Assembly (NCBI RefSeq): GCF_016107525.1
Contig: NZ_JABASR010000008.1
Span: 62,001-126,000 of the forward strand
Source of the DNA: Psychrobacter aquimaris
Lineage (GTDB): Bacteria; Pseudomonadota; Gammaproteobacteria; Pseudomonadales; Moraxellaceae
DNA: 64,000 nt
Direction of reading: 5' to 3'
In this document: one piece after another, positions 47,411 through 55,491 of the stretch
Layout of the letters: every line of letters starts with the position of its first letter
How positions within the stretch are numbered: position 1 is the first letter of the stretch
Notes under the pieces: generated by a model
Told to the model about the DNA's origin: nothing
Seen by the model: only the letters and a program-made list of their open reading frames with translations
Database searches by the model: none
Made by a program: the position numbers and the translations under genes

Positions 47411-48208
47411 CTAGTTCTGACGATGCGATGCCATAAAGTCTTTGACACGCTCAGAGGTAGGATTATCAAAAACTTGCTCGGGCGTGCCAATCTCTTCAAT
47501 CACGCCTTGATGCAAGAACACCACTTTGCTTGATACTTCTCTCGCAAAACGCATCTCATGGGTGACAATAAGCATAGTGCGCCCTTCTTCTGCCAACTCA
47601 CGCATGACGGCGAGCACTTCATTGACCAGCTCAGGATCTAAGGCTGAGGTGGGCTCATCGAACAGCAGCACTTGTGGCTGCATGGCAAGCGCACGGGCAA
47701 TCGCCACACGCTGACGCTGTCCGCCAGACAAATTCGCTGGATACGCGTCTTTCTTATCAAGCAGACCAACTTTATCGAGCAGTTTTTCAGCATCACTGAT
47801 CGCTTGATCTTTTTTAATCTTTAAAACCTGCGTCGGCCCTTCGATGATGTTTTGCAAGATCGTTTTATGCGGCCACAAGTTAAAGTTTTGGAAAACAAAA
47901 CCCACGCGCGCGCGCAAGCTTTCTAATTGCTTGATATCGACCGCTTGCAGCTCACCTGACTTGGCAGGCTTGAGCATCAGCTCATCATTACCGATAATAA
48001 TACGACCTTGATTGGGCTTTTCGAGCAAATTAATGCAGCGCAACAAGGTAGATTTACCTGAGCCTGATGAGCCCAAAATAGAGATAACATCACCGTCGTA
48101 TGCGGTAAGGGACACCCCTTTTAGCACTGCTAATGAGCCGTAGCTTTTATGGATGTCTTGTAGGTCTAGGGCGATAGGCCGAGTCGGATCTTTTGCAATA
48201 TCAAGCAT
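47411..48208 (-). CDS. Polar amino-acid ABC transporter ATPase (ArtP/HisP-like)
   Basis: The product is 265 residues. Walker A is [10 protein letters not shown]-loop [15 protein letters not shown], signature [15 protein letters not shown], Walker [16 protein letters not shown] and switch His in [11 protein letters not shown]. An insert between Walker A and the Q-loop ([24 protein letters not shown]) is typical of HisP/OccP-type ATPases. It is the first gene of the cluster and powers the two permeases 3.5-5 kb downstream. The ribosome-binding site is weak (GGAAG 12 bases from ATG). Confidence 0.92.
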   Translation of the reverse strand: MLDIAKDPTRPIALDLQDIHKSYGSLAVLKGVSLTAYDGDVISILGSSGSGKSTLLRCINLLEKPNQGRIIIGNDELMLKPAKSGELQAVDIKQLESLRARVGFVFQNFNLWPHKTILQNIIEGPTQVLKIKKDQAISDAEKLLDKVGLLDKKDAYPANLSGGQRQRVAIARALAMQPQVLLFDEPTSALDPELVNEVLAVMRELAEEGRTMLIVTHEMRFAREVSSKVVFLHQGVIEEIGTPEQVFDNPTSERVKDFMASHRQN

Positions 48209-48649
48209 GGTTTAGCAGACTTCCAATAAATATGAGTGAAAACAAGAATAAAAATAAAAAAAATAGCGGCATAGATAATATCAGCATTGATCATAGCATT
48301 ATCGTGATAAGGCGATGATTCGTGACATAAAGAGAAAAAATGACACATTGTCTCTTATTACACAACAAAAAGGCAAATCCTGTATTGAACCAGCCCATCA
48401 ATCAATGCTTAATAAGTGGTAAATAAATACAAATACACCATTAAATAGCTAACATAAAAAAGCCCAGACTGTATTTACAGCACTGAGCCTTATTTTATCA
48501 CTTTCGTGTACTGGGCGTTGTTTTATCTGATTATCTAATTTTATCGTCTCATATCATCCATTTGTGACAACCGTTTAATCACGCCAGCAGTCCCAATATG
48601 CATAGCAAGTTAATCAAAAATACTATTAAGGATTATTCCCAGTAGCGAC
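48209..48649. other. Intergenic region upstream of the ATPase gene
   Basis: This 441-base AT-rich region holds the terminator of the small acidic lipoprotein gene and presumably the promoter of the transporter cluster. I found no convincing operator or open frame. Confidence 0.5.
48456..48490 (-). terminator. Terminator of the small acidic lipoprotein gene
   Basis: AGGCTCAG/CTGGGCTT and CTGTA/TACAG form a stem with a small bulge, followed on the minus strand by a T-run. Confidence 0.7.
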
Positions 48650-48973
48650 TTAATACGTCGAGACATGTTCTTCGCTCTCAGTGCCATCCAGCACTTCTGC
48701 GTCATCTGCTGTTGCCACCGCTACATCGTCATTATTACCCACTGCCATGCCATCATCGGCGCTAGCAACTGCAATATCATCGCCAGCGCCTGCTGTCGCA
48801 ACGCCAGTAGCCTCTTCCTCTACTGCTGTTTGTGCATCAACGGCTGGGGCAGTTTCCATAGGGGCTTCATCTTTTTTACCGCAAGCACCCAATGTCAATG
48901 CGGCGGCGACCAAACCAACTGTCAACCAGTTCTTACGCATGGTGTTTTCGGCATTGTCATTGCTAATGGCCAT
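48650..48973 (-). CDS. Small acidic lipoprotein, unknown function
   Basis: The product is 107 residues with GGAG 7 bases before ATG 48973. A second Met at residue 12 (48940) begins the classic signal MRKNWLTVGLVAAALTLGAC, but lacks a site. Cys31 is the predicted lipid-attachment residue. The mature part is acidic and low-complexity, made of Ala/Val/Asp repeats (IAVASADDGMAV, VAVATADDAEV), ending in Glu/His residues. No fold or family is evident. It may be a surface or periplasmic spacer, calcium binder or simply a short-lived lipoprotein. Confidence 0.7.
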   Translation of the reverse strand: MAISNDNAENTMRKNWLTVGLVAAALTLGACGKKDEAPMETAPAVDAQTAVEEEATGVATAGAGDDIAVASADDGMAVGNNDDVAVATADDAEVLDGTESEEHVSTY

Positions 48974-49456
48974 TTTTATTCTCCATTGTTATTTAATTTA
49001 TTGAATTGATATTTGCTTTATCAGCAGCCATTCATACATTAATGTCTGTATTTTAACTGCTTTCTCTTACAGTAATTAAGCCCTACTATACGTATGATTA
49101 ATTATCGCTACCTTAGTAGTTACAGCGCAGTTCTGTTAAAGGCACGTAACCGCAAAAATGTGTTTTCCCTTTATCTAAAACGATACCTGTATCATGAAGT
49201 GGCAAGGACTAAGTAAAGGTAAAATCAGTAAAATCAGTAAAATCAGTAAAATCAGTAAAATGAGGAGACGATAATGCTCATAAACGCTATGTAAAGCAGG
49301 CGCTGTTCACAAAATCATCTTTACTATCGCCTCAATCTCCTCTATGTTAAATAGCATAATACCTCACAGGTATCTAAATCATCTTTTTGCCACACTTTCG
49401 CCTTTTTGGGCGCTTTCATTTGTTTAAAACATTTATAACCATAAGGAAAATAATTT
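48974..49456. other. Intergenic region upstream of proA
   Basis: This 483-base region between divergent genes holds a 9-bp tandem repeat (49220-49264) and the short dyad GATACCTGTATC (49182-49193). No coding frame is convincing. Confidence 0.5.
49220..49264. repeat. Five tandem copies of a 9-bp unit
   Basis: TAAAATCAG is repeated four times exactly and a fifth time as TAAAATGAG. It lies about 190 bases before proA in non-coding sequence. Confidence 0.92.
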
Positions 49457-50758
49457 ATGAGTCAATCGAATACCACAGACGTTACTGCCTATATGCAATC
49501 TGTCGGCAAACAAGCACGAGCAGCTTCGCGTGTGCTGGCTGCAGCAAACACTGGTGACAAAAACTCAGCATTAATGGCAATTCATGATGTGTTAAAAGAT
49601 GCCAAATCAGATATTTTAGCGGCCAATAAAATCGATATGGATAATGGACAAAGCAACGATTTAGAAGCAGCCTTACTGGATCGCCTAGAGCTAAATGATG
49701 CCCGCTTTGACGGCATGCTGCAAGGGTTAAAAGACGTCGCCTCATTACCAGATCCTATCGGCGAAGTCACTGACATGACCTATCAGCCATCAGGGATTCA
49801 TTTGGGGAAAATGCGGGTGCCACTCGGCGTGGTTGGCATGATTTATGAGTCGCGCCCTAACGTGACTTTAGAAGCGGCTTCATTGGCGCTAAAATCAGGC
49901 AACGCTATTATCTTGCGCGGCGGCTCTGAAGCGTTTGAATCCAACCAAGCGATTGCCAAGTGTATCTTGGAAGGTCTACAAAAAGTCGGACTATCTGAGC
50001 ACAGTGTACAAGTATTACAAACGACGGATCGTGCTGCTGTCGGTGAGCTTATCACCATGACAGATTATGTCGATGTCATTGTCCCACGCGGTGGCAAAGG
50101 ATTGATTGAGCGTATCAGCCGCGATGCTCGCGTTCCTGTCATCAAGCATTTAGATGGTAACTGCCATACCTTTATCGATAGTGATGCGGATGCCGAAATC
50201 GCCATCAAAGTCAGCGTCAATGCAAAAACCCATCGCTACGGTACGTGTAATACCATGGAGACGCTATTGGTCGATGAATCAGTCGCCAATGAGCTCTTAC
50301 CAAAGATTGCTGAAGCCATCATCGCCGCTGATGATGCGATGCAGTTGCGCCTTGATGACAAGTCGCAAGCTATCTTAAATGATAATGCTAAGCTTGCTGG
50401 TCATTTGTCTGCAGCCACTGCTGAGGATTGGGATACCGAATATTTAGCGCCTATCTTAGCGGTAAAAGTCTTGTCAGGTATTGACGAAGCCATTGAACAT
50501 ATCAATACTCATGGCAGCCATCATACTGACGTTATCATTACCGACAACTATACCAAGTCGCAACGTTTCATCCGTGAAGTCGACTCGGCGAGCGTTATGA
50601 TTAACGCCTCTAGCCGTTTTGCCGATGGCTTTGAGTATGGATTGGGTGCTGAGATTGGCATCTCGACCGATAAAATCCACGCTCGTGGCCCCGTAGGACT
50701 AGAAGGCCTGACCTCACAAAAATGGATCGTGTATGGTCATGGTGAGACTCGCGCTTAA
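49457..50758 (+). CDS. proA: Gamma-glutamyl phosphate reductase
   Basis: The 433-residue product is of standard length with AAGGAAAATAATTT before the ATG. It is an aldehyde-dehydrogenase-fold enzyme: [28 protein letters not shown] in shorter blocks, [16 protein letters not shown], and the catalytic Cys in [20 protein letters not shown]-like [11 protein letters not shown] and [18 protein letters not shown] are also ProA hallmarks. It reduces gamma-glutamyl phosphate to the semialdehyde in proline synthesis. proB is not adjacent. It is a single-gene unit ending in a strong terminator. Confidence 0.97.
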   Translation: MSQSNTTDVTAYMQSVGKQARAASRVLAAANTGDKNSALMAIHDVLKDAKSDILAANKIDMDNGQSNDLEAALLDRLELNDARFDGMLQGLKDVASLPDPIGEVTDMTYQPSGIHLGKMRVPLGVVGMIYESRPNVTLEAASLALKSGNAIILRGGSEAFESNQAIAKCILEGLQKVGLSEHSVQVLQTTDRAAVGELITMTDYVDVIVPRGGKGLIERISRDARVPVIKHLDGNCHTFIDSDADAEIAIKVSVNAKTHRYGTCNTMETLLVDESVANELLPKIAEAIIAADDAMQLRLDDKSQAILNDNAKLAGHLSAATAEDWDTEYLAPILAVKVLSGIDEAIEHINTHGSHHTDVIITDNYTKSQRFIREVDSASVMINASSRFADGFEYGLGAEIGISTDKIHARGPVGLEGLTSQKWIVYGHGETRA

Positions 50759-50808
50759 CGTCTTACTGCTTAGCCTATCATTCATTCTCTAATTTAACGT
50801 ATAATCCA

Positions 50809-50842
50809 CAAAAAACGCCAGCTCAATTGCTGGCGTTTTTTA
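50809..50842 (+). terminator. Terminator of proA
   Basis: AAAAAACGCCAGC pairs with GCTGGCGTTTTTT around a 6-base loop. Confidence 0.92.
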
Positions 50843-50940
50843 GTAGTGTCAAATATGTTATATATGCGGCATCAAAACCATGGCGTATTGTAGAAGTCAT
50901 GCGGCAAGATAACAAAAACACGCTATAGGAATGTGGGCTT

Positions 50941-51711
50941 ATGCAGAGTGGTAAAATCAAGCACTGGAATTCAGATAAAGGCTATGGCTTTATCGATGTG
51001 GACAATCAAAGTGAAGATGTGTTTTTTCATGTGAGTAAAGTGCGATTATCACAGCCAATAACCGTCGGTCAAAGCGTCTACTTTAATAGTAAGCGTAATG
51101 ATAAAAACCAACTACGGGCCACTGAAGTCACTTCCAATGAATTGAGTATTTTAGCCACTCCAGACTCAAATATAACGCATCACCGTTCAAATACTGATAG
51201 CCGAAACCACTCTACTGATAATAAAAAAAACTCGCGACACACTACCCGCGACAATCGCCATCATCAGCGCGGCAATCAAAACAAGAGAAGCTTAGGCTCT
51301 ACCCTATTTAGTTTGATTGCCCTTATTGCTGTCGCTGTTTATTTCTTTGGGGATTTATCATCTGGGTTTTTGACCGATAGTGCTGGTTTAACAACGACAT
51401 CACAAACCTCATCCGAGATGCAGCCAGAAAATACAGGCGGCGTCACGGGCGATGCTCAGATAGACAATACCATTGCTCTTATTCAACGAGGCGGTCCTTT
51501 TCCTTATCCGCATAAGGATGGTACAACATTTTATAATCGTGAGGGCAGATTACCCACGCAGTCGCAAGGCTACTACCGCGAATATACTGTGCCTACCCCT
51601 GGCGTATCTCATCGCGGCGCACGGCGTATCGTCACAGGTGGCCATCCACCGACCGTGTATTACTTAACCGTTGATCACTATGATAGCTTTCGCAGACTGG
51701 ACGTAAAATAA
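50941..51711 (+). CDS. Cold-shock domain / membrane segment / RNase Sa-type ribonuclease fusion
   Basis: The product is 256 residues. Residues 1-68 are a cold-shock domain with KGYGFI (RNP1) and VFFHVS (RNP2). Residues 75-117 are a basic His/Asn/Arg-rich linker. Residues 120-137 form one membrane segment (STLFSLIALIAVAVYFFG) preceded by many positive charges, which predicts N-terminus inside. Residues 140-170 are a Ser/Thr/Gly linker. Residues 175-256 match guanyl-specific RNase Sa (GPFPY, FYNRE, LPTQSQGYYREYTV, HRGARRIVTGG, DHYDSF). Catalytic Glu214, Arg225 and His246 align with the known Glu54, Arg65 and His85. The predicted topology puts the nuclease in the periplasm. The barstar-like inhibitor gene begins one base after the stop. 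Confidence 0.9.
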   Translation: MQSGKIKHWNSDKGYGFIDVDNQSEDVFFHVSKVRLSQPITVGQSVYFNSKRNDKNQLRATEVTSNELSILATPDSNITHHRSNTDSRNHSTDNKKNSRHTTRDNRHHQRGNQNKRSLGSTLFSLIALIAVAVYFFGDLSSGFLTDSAGLTTTSQTSSEMQPENTGGVTGDAQIDNTIALIQRGGPFPYPHKDGTTFYNREGRLPTQSQGYYREYTVPTPGVSHRGARRIVTGGHPPTVYYLTVDHYDSFRRLDVK

Positions 51712-51712
51712 T

Positions 51713-52081
51713 ATGAGTAAAGCCATCCACTATATGAACCTGAGTGTTGACCAAAACATTAACCAAAACGCTACAGCACTAAATGCTAGCATGCCCGCTC
51801 AGGCTGTTAACATACCTATAAACGACATACTTAATAAAACCACATTATTAACAAACTTAGCCAATGCCTGTGATTTTCCCAGCTATTTTTCACATAACTG
51901 GGATAGTGCATGGGACTGCTTAACGGATAGCGAAGTGACTCATCTAATGCTGGATCTAACAGCGGTGAAAAAAATAAACACCGAAGATTTTAATGTCTTT
52001 AAAAGCATCATTGAAGATGCCTACAGAGATTTTGGTAAGCCACAATTATGGGTTATTATGCCGTCCGTGGATGATGCCTAG
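51713..52081 (+). CDS. Barstar-family ribonuclease inhibitor
   Basis: The product is 122 residues with no signal peptide. Its ATG lies one base after the TAA of the ribonuclease gene, so translation is coupled and no separate strong ribosome-binding site is needed. FPSYFSHNWDSAWDCLTD at residues 55-72 is the barstar signature; Asp64, Trp67 and Asp68 correspond to barstar residues 35, 38 and 39, of which Asp39 plugs the ribonuclease active site. Residues 1-30 extend beyond standard barstar (about 90 residues). It is expected to bind the ribonuclease encoded upstream in the cytoplasm and protect the cell. An in-frame ATG at 51734 is an alternative start. Confidence 0.9.
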   Translation: MSKAIHYMNLSVDQNINQNATALNASMPAQAVNIPINDILNKTTLLTNLANACDFPSYFSHNWDSAWDCLTDSEVTHLMLDLTAVKKINTEDFNVFKSIIEDAYRDFGKPQLWVIMPSVDDA

Positions 52082-52098
52082 TCGCCAATCATCACACA

Positions 52099-52142
52099 AA
52101 CCTGAATGCGAGATAAAACCATATTTATCTCGCATTCAGGTT
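52099..52142 (+). terminator. Long perfect hairpin after the ribonuclease-barstar operon
   Basis: AACCTGAATGCGAGATAAA and its exact complement form a 19-bp stem with a 6-base loop, followed by AATTTATTTTTAT. It lies 18 bases after the barstar stop. Confidence 0.85.
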
Positions 52143-52170
52143 AATTTATTTTTATAGAAAGGATTAATAT

Positions 52171-53445
52171 ATGGAAATTACCCTAAACGGCTATTACACG
52201 CTGATATTAGCCACTCTAGTGCTACTGCTTGGGCGCTTTTTGGTCAAGAGAATTAAATTCTTAGAAGATTTTAACATTCCAGAGCCTGTTGCTGGTGGTT
52301 TGGTCGCGGCAATAGTTGTCTATGTTCTAAATATCATTTGGGGATATAGTTTTAACTTTCATCAAGGATTACAAACGGCTACCATGCTGATGTTTTTTGC
52401 CTCTATTGGCTTGAGTGCTGATTTTAGCAGACTCAAAGCTGGTGGTACGCCATTGTTGATTTTTACCATCGTTGTATCAGTCTTCATCGTCTTGCAAGAT
52501 GTCGTCGGTGTGGCCATGGCAAGCGCGTTGGGACTTGATCCACTGCTTGGGTTAGTAACAGGTTCTATCGCCCTGACTGGTGGTCACGGTACGGCAGGCG
52601 CTTGGGGTATCACCTTGGAGCAGGATTACGGTGTGGTCGGTGCAACGACGCTTGGTATCGCCGTTGCCACCTATGGCTTAGTCGCTGGTGGTATCATTGG
52701 CGGTCCTGTGGCCCGTCGCCTGATTCAAAAGTTGGGATTAAAACCAACGCCCGCCAATCCCAATCCTAGTGATATCGAAAAAGTCGCTGGTGCGCAGTCG
52801 TTGTATAGTACCAAACATGATGAAGATTCAGCGAGTAGCAATAAAGAAATTTTCGAAAGACCTGATAGCATGCGCTTTATCACCGCCTCATCTACTATCG
52901 AAACCTTGGCATTATTCGCAGCAGCGTTGGCCTTCGCTGATGTCATGACGCTTGTTGCCCAAGGCACATGGTTTGAGCTACCTACTTTCGTTTGGGCGTT
53001 GGCAGGTGGTGTGATTATTCGTAATGTCTTAACCACTATCTTTAACTTTGATATGTTTGATCGCTCTATCGATGTATTCGGTAACGCTTCTTTGAGTCTA
53101 TTCTTAGCCATGGCGCTTCTATCCTTAAAGCTATGGCAGTTGACTGATCTAGCAGGCCCTGTATTGGTTATCTTGCTGGTACAGACGGTCATCATGATTG
53201 TTTATGTCTATTTCATAACCTTTAAAGTGATGGGTAAAGACTACGATGCAGCGGTCTTGTCAGCCGGACATTGTGGTTTCGGTATGGGTGCAACGCCAAC
53301 GGCGATTGCCAATATGCAGGCGGTCACAGATCGCTATCTGCCTTCACCTAAGGCGTTTTTGATTGTGCCAATGGTTGGTGCTTTCTTTGTCGATATCGTC
53401 AACGCGACGATCTTGCAGATATTTACTAAACTGCCGTTTATGTGA
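52171..53445 (+). CDS. gltS: Sodium/glutamate symporter GltS
   Basis: The product is 424 residues with AAAGGATTAATAT before the ATG. It has ten or more hydrophobic segments. The family motifs are LGRFLVKRIKFLEDFNIPEPVAGGLV, FFASIGLSADFSRLKAGG, the re-entrant loop TGSIALTGGHGTAGAWG, and the second loop in LSAGHCGFGMGATPTAIANM. A hydrophilic loop of about residues 190-235 is in the middle, as in other GltS proteins. It imports glutamate with sodium, overlapping in role with the gltIJKL system in this window. Substrate is assigned by family. Terminators lie on both sides. Confidence 0.95.
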   Translation: MEITLNGYYTLILATLVLLLGRFLVKRIKFLEDFNIPEPVAGGLVAAIVVYVLNIIWGYSFNFHQGLQTATMLMFFASIGLSADFSRLKAGGTPLLIFTIVVSVFIVLQDVVGVAMASALGLDPLLGLVTGSIALTGGHGTAGAWGITLEQDYGVVGATTLGIAVATYGLVAGGIIGGPVARRLIQKLGLKPTPANPNPSDIEKVAGAQSLYSTKHDEDSASSNKEIFERPDSMRFITASSTIETLALFAAALAFADVMTLVAQGTWFELPTFVWALAGGVIIRNVLTTIFNFDMFDRSIDVFGNASLSLFLAMALLSLKLWQLTDLAGPVLVILLVQTVIMIVYVYFITFKVMGKDYDAAVLSAGHCGFGMGATPTAIANMQAVTDRYLPSPKAFLIVPMVGAFFVDIVNATILQIFTKLPFM

Positions 53446-53478
53446 TTTGATAAGCAATAAAGTCGAATTAACCTGAAT

Positions 53479-53514
53479 AAGGCTGGGCTACGCTATCGTA
53501 ACCCAGCCTTTTTT
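53479..53514 (+). terminator. Terminator of gltS
   Basis: AAGGCTGGG and CCCAGCCTT with TACG/CGTA form a stem followed by T residues, 33 bases after the stop. Confidence 0.9.
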
Positions 53515-53587
53515 ATTGGTTATTCAACCTTCCTATAAAGATGTGATTGAACTAACCTAGATCATTACCTAGTATTGAGAGAGTGAT

Positions 53588-53836
53588 ATGAGTAAAGACA
53601 AACTTATCAAGTTATCGAAGGAAGAGGAAGAAGCGCTGTTAGATAGCTTAAGAGATTATATGAGCGAAGAGTTTGATTTGGATATCGGTAATTTGCCTGC
53701 CAAGTTCTTATTCGATTTTATGGTGGACTTGATCGGCTCTAAAATATATAACCAAGCCATCGATGATGCTGAACCTTGGTTATATGATAGGTTTATGGGT
53801 ATATTAGAAGACAGTCATGCGTTGAAGAAAGATTAG
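53588..53836 (+). CDS. Small DUF2164-family protein
   Basis: The product is 82 residues with GAGAGTG before the ATG. The pattern IKLSKEEEEALLDSLRDYMSEEFDLDIGNLPAKFLFDFM and IYNQAIDDAE followed by a C-terminal helix is that of DUF2164 proteins. They are small, acidic and probably cytoplasmic with no known function. The gene is a single unit between two terminators. Confidence 0.85.
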   Translation: MSKDKLIKLSKEEEEALLDSLRDYMSEEFDLDIGNLPAKFLFDFMVDLIGSKIYNQAIDDAEPWLYDRFMGILEDSHALKKD

Positions 53837-53857
53837 TAATCATCTTAAGCGACGCAC

Positions 53858-53891
53858 AAAAAAACCGCCTAGAAAATGCTAAGCGGTTTTT
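53858..53891. terminator. Bidirectional terminator
   Basis: AAAACCGCCTAG and CTAAGCGGTTTT form a stem with A-run and T-run flanks between convergent genes. A near-identical stem lies at 55427. Confidence 0.88.
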
Positions 53892-53961
53892 CACATCAAA
53901 CTAAGACGCTCAAGTTTTAAAATACTTCAAGTAACAAATACTTAAAGCAAATTTTTATATA

Positions 53962-54420
53962 CTAAAGCGTAAACCCAATCACATTGAGCTTGTTCTCTTC
54001 TGCAAACTCAAATAACTCATGAACATGATTTAAATTCTCAAGAAACGCATTCAAACCTTCTTGGCTATCTGCTTCGTGGTAACCGATATCATGTACCAAT
54101 TTTTTTAAGTCTGTCGCTGCAAACGCTTTGACAATCTTAGGTACGACTGCCACATCATATAATAGTCCGTCATGCTGCTCATGCAGAGGCGTGCTGTTGT
54201 CTGCCAAAAATAACAGATCGCACAAGGCGTAATGCCCCTCTCCCAACAGCTCTATCAACTCTTCCGTATAATGTTCAAAAGATGCTTGTTTCACATCCAA
54301 GTATTGATTGTCGCAATTTTCTCTTAGCTCATCCAGCGTAATACCACCATCGAGCATACTTGCTAAATTTTCCTCACGAACACTACAAAAACAAAATGAC
54401 ATAGATGTAGAAATAGACAT
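53962..54420 (-). CDS. Uncharacterised cytoplasmic protein, possibly DUF1877-like
   Basis: The product is 152 residues with AAGGAG 7 bases before the ATG. There is no signal peptide or membrane segment despite Cys residues near the N-terminus (FCFCSV). It is acidic and helical, with DVAVVPKIVKAFAATDLKKLV and a C-terminal LFEFAEENKLNVIGFTL. The central and C-terminal pattern (P-x-K-V/I, helix, late hydrophobic strand) resembles YfbM/DUF1877 proteins, but this is weak. Function is unknown. Confidence 0.75.
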   Translation of the reverse strand: MSISTSMSFCFCSVREENLASMLDGGITLDELRENCDNQYLDVKQASFEHYTEELIELLGEGHYALCDLLFLADNSTPLHEQHDGLLYDVAVVPKIVKAFAATDLKKLVHDIGYHEADSQEGLNAFLENLNHVHELFEFAEENKLNVIGFTL

Positions 54421-54449
54421 CGTATTCTCCTTATCTGTTATTAAAAATA

Positions 54450-54480
54450 AAAACCACCTAGCAGAAGCTAAATGGTTCTT
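54450..54480 (-). terminator. Terminator of the amidotransferase gene
   Basis: AACCATTTAGC pairs imperfectly with GCTAGGTGGTT on the minus strand, followed by TTTATTTTTAA. It lies about 180 bases after that gene's stop, just before the next start. Confidence 0.6.
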
Positions 54481-54660
54481 TCTTCAGTTCAATGAGATTG
54501 TATAAAAGATAGGCCGCAGGTTAAGTAATCAATAGCGAGTATTATGTAAGTAAGATAAGTAAAACTCACAATCTTGACTGGTTTGCTCATCTGTCATTTT
54601 AGCGCTTTTCTTTATACTGGATTTTCACCTGCTACAGATTATTAATCGCGTTTCACTGAA

Positions 54661-55401
54661 TTATTTGGCCAGTTTATCTAGCATTGTAGATAGCCATACA
54701 TTGTTATCTACAATATACGTGTCCCCTAGCGCTAGGATCTCATCAGCCGCTTGCACAGACTCAGGATGATCAATCATCGCTTCTTGTATATACGTCTGTC
54801 CATACGACACCATATCTACCATACTCTTGTTAGTCACTTCAAAATGACATTGCCAGCCCAGTACCCACGTACCTAATTCTTTATGCTTTGGCGTTTGATA
54901 AATAAAACCTTGATTGGCCCAAGTATGTGACGTTGCAATTGGCGTCGCGCCTTTGGGACATTCAAAACCATCGCCATGCCAATGAAATACAGTGAATTCA
55001 TTCTTTGGCAAATCTGCTAGCAGCGGATGCGCAAGCCCCTGTTCGGTCAATTGAATGGGCAGCCAGCCAACCTCTTTTATGCCTGATGGCGCAACTTTCG
55101 CCCCCAAACTATCTGCAATCAGTTGTGCACCCAAGCAAACACCAATCACGGTTTTTCCGTCATTAATACTTTGCTGAATGAAGGCTTTTTCATCAGCTAG
55201 CCACTGAAAGTCACTTTCATCATGAATGCTCATTGGTCCACCCATAACGACTAACCAATCAAAACTGTCTTGCGCGGGTAATGGCTCATTTTTATAAAAA
55301 CGTGTGACCGTAATACTATGGCCTCGATTATCTGCCCACTGCTTGATATGGCTGAGCTCTTCAAAATCAACATGGTAAAGAGCATGAATTCGTAGCACCA
55401 T
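54661..55401 (-). CDS. Class I glutamine amidotransferase-like protein
   Basis: From ATG 55401 (AAAGGA 8 bases upstream) the product is 246 residues. A TTG one codon earlier is less likely. The triad-type fold shows WLVVMGGPMSIHDE, the nucleophile Cys in VIGVCLGAQLIADSLG, and His in FHWHGDGFECP with a later HFEVT. This is the stand-alone GMP-synthase-like amidotransferase type, about 240 residues, often annotated as glutamine amidotransferase. The amino-group acceptor is unknown, and some members act in polyamine or gamma-glutamyl metabolism. Neighbour glyA is not functionally linked in any clear way. Confidence 0.9.
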   Translation of the reverse strand: MVLRIHALYHVDFEELSHIKQWADNRGHSITVTRFYKNEPLPAQDSFDWLVVMGGPMSIHDESDFQWLADEKAFIQQSINDGKTVIGVCLGAQLIADSLGAKVAPSGIKEVGWLPIQLTEQGLAHPLLADLPKNEFTVFHWHGDGFECPKGATPIATSHTWANQGFIYQTPKHKELGTWVLGWQCHFEVTNKSMVDMVSYGQTYIQEAMIDHPESVQAADEILALGDTYIVDNNVWLSTMLDKLAK

Positions 55402-55426
55402 CAAATTATCCTTTTATTAAAAAAAT

Positions 55427-55458
55427 AAAAACCGCCTAGCAAAAGCTAAGCGGTTTTT
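55427..55458 (-). terminator. Terminator of glyA
   Basis: AAAACCGCCTAGC and GCTAAGCGGTTTT form a stem with a 4-base loop and T-run on the minus strand, about 35 bases after the glyA stop. Confidence 0.9.
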
Positions 55459-55491
55459 GTTATACAGCTCTCAAAAAGAGTCAGTTAATAC

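Noticed and set aside
48665..49009. Plus-strand frames opposite the small acidic lipoprotein
   Set aside because: The minus-strand frame has a lipobox, a strong ribosome-binding site and a terminator; the plus-strand frames are low-complexity complements.
49220..49264. Short tandem repeats considered as a CRISPR array
   Set aside because: Units are 9 bases, directly adjacent and without spacers; no cas genes are present.
52725..53195. Minus-strand open frame of 156 codons
   Set aside because: It is the complement of gltS membrane segments and shows no independent coding signal.
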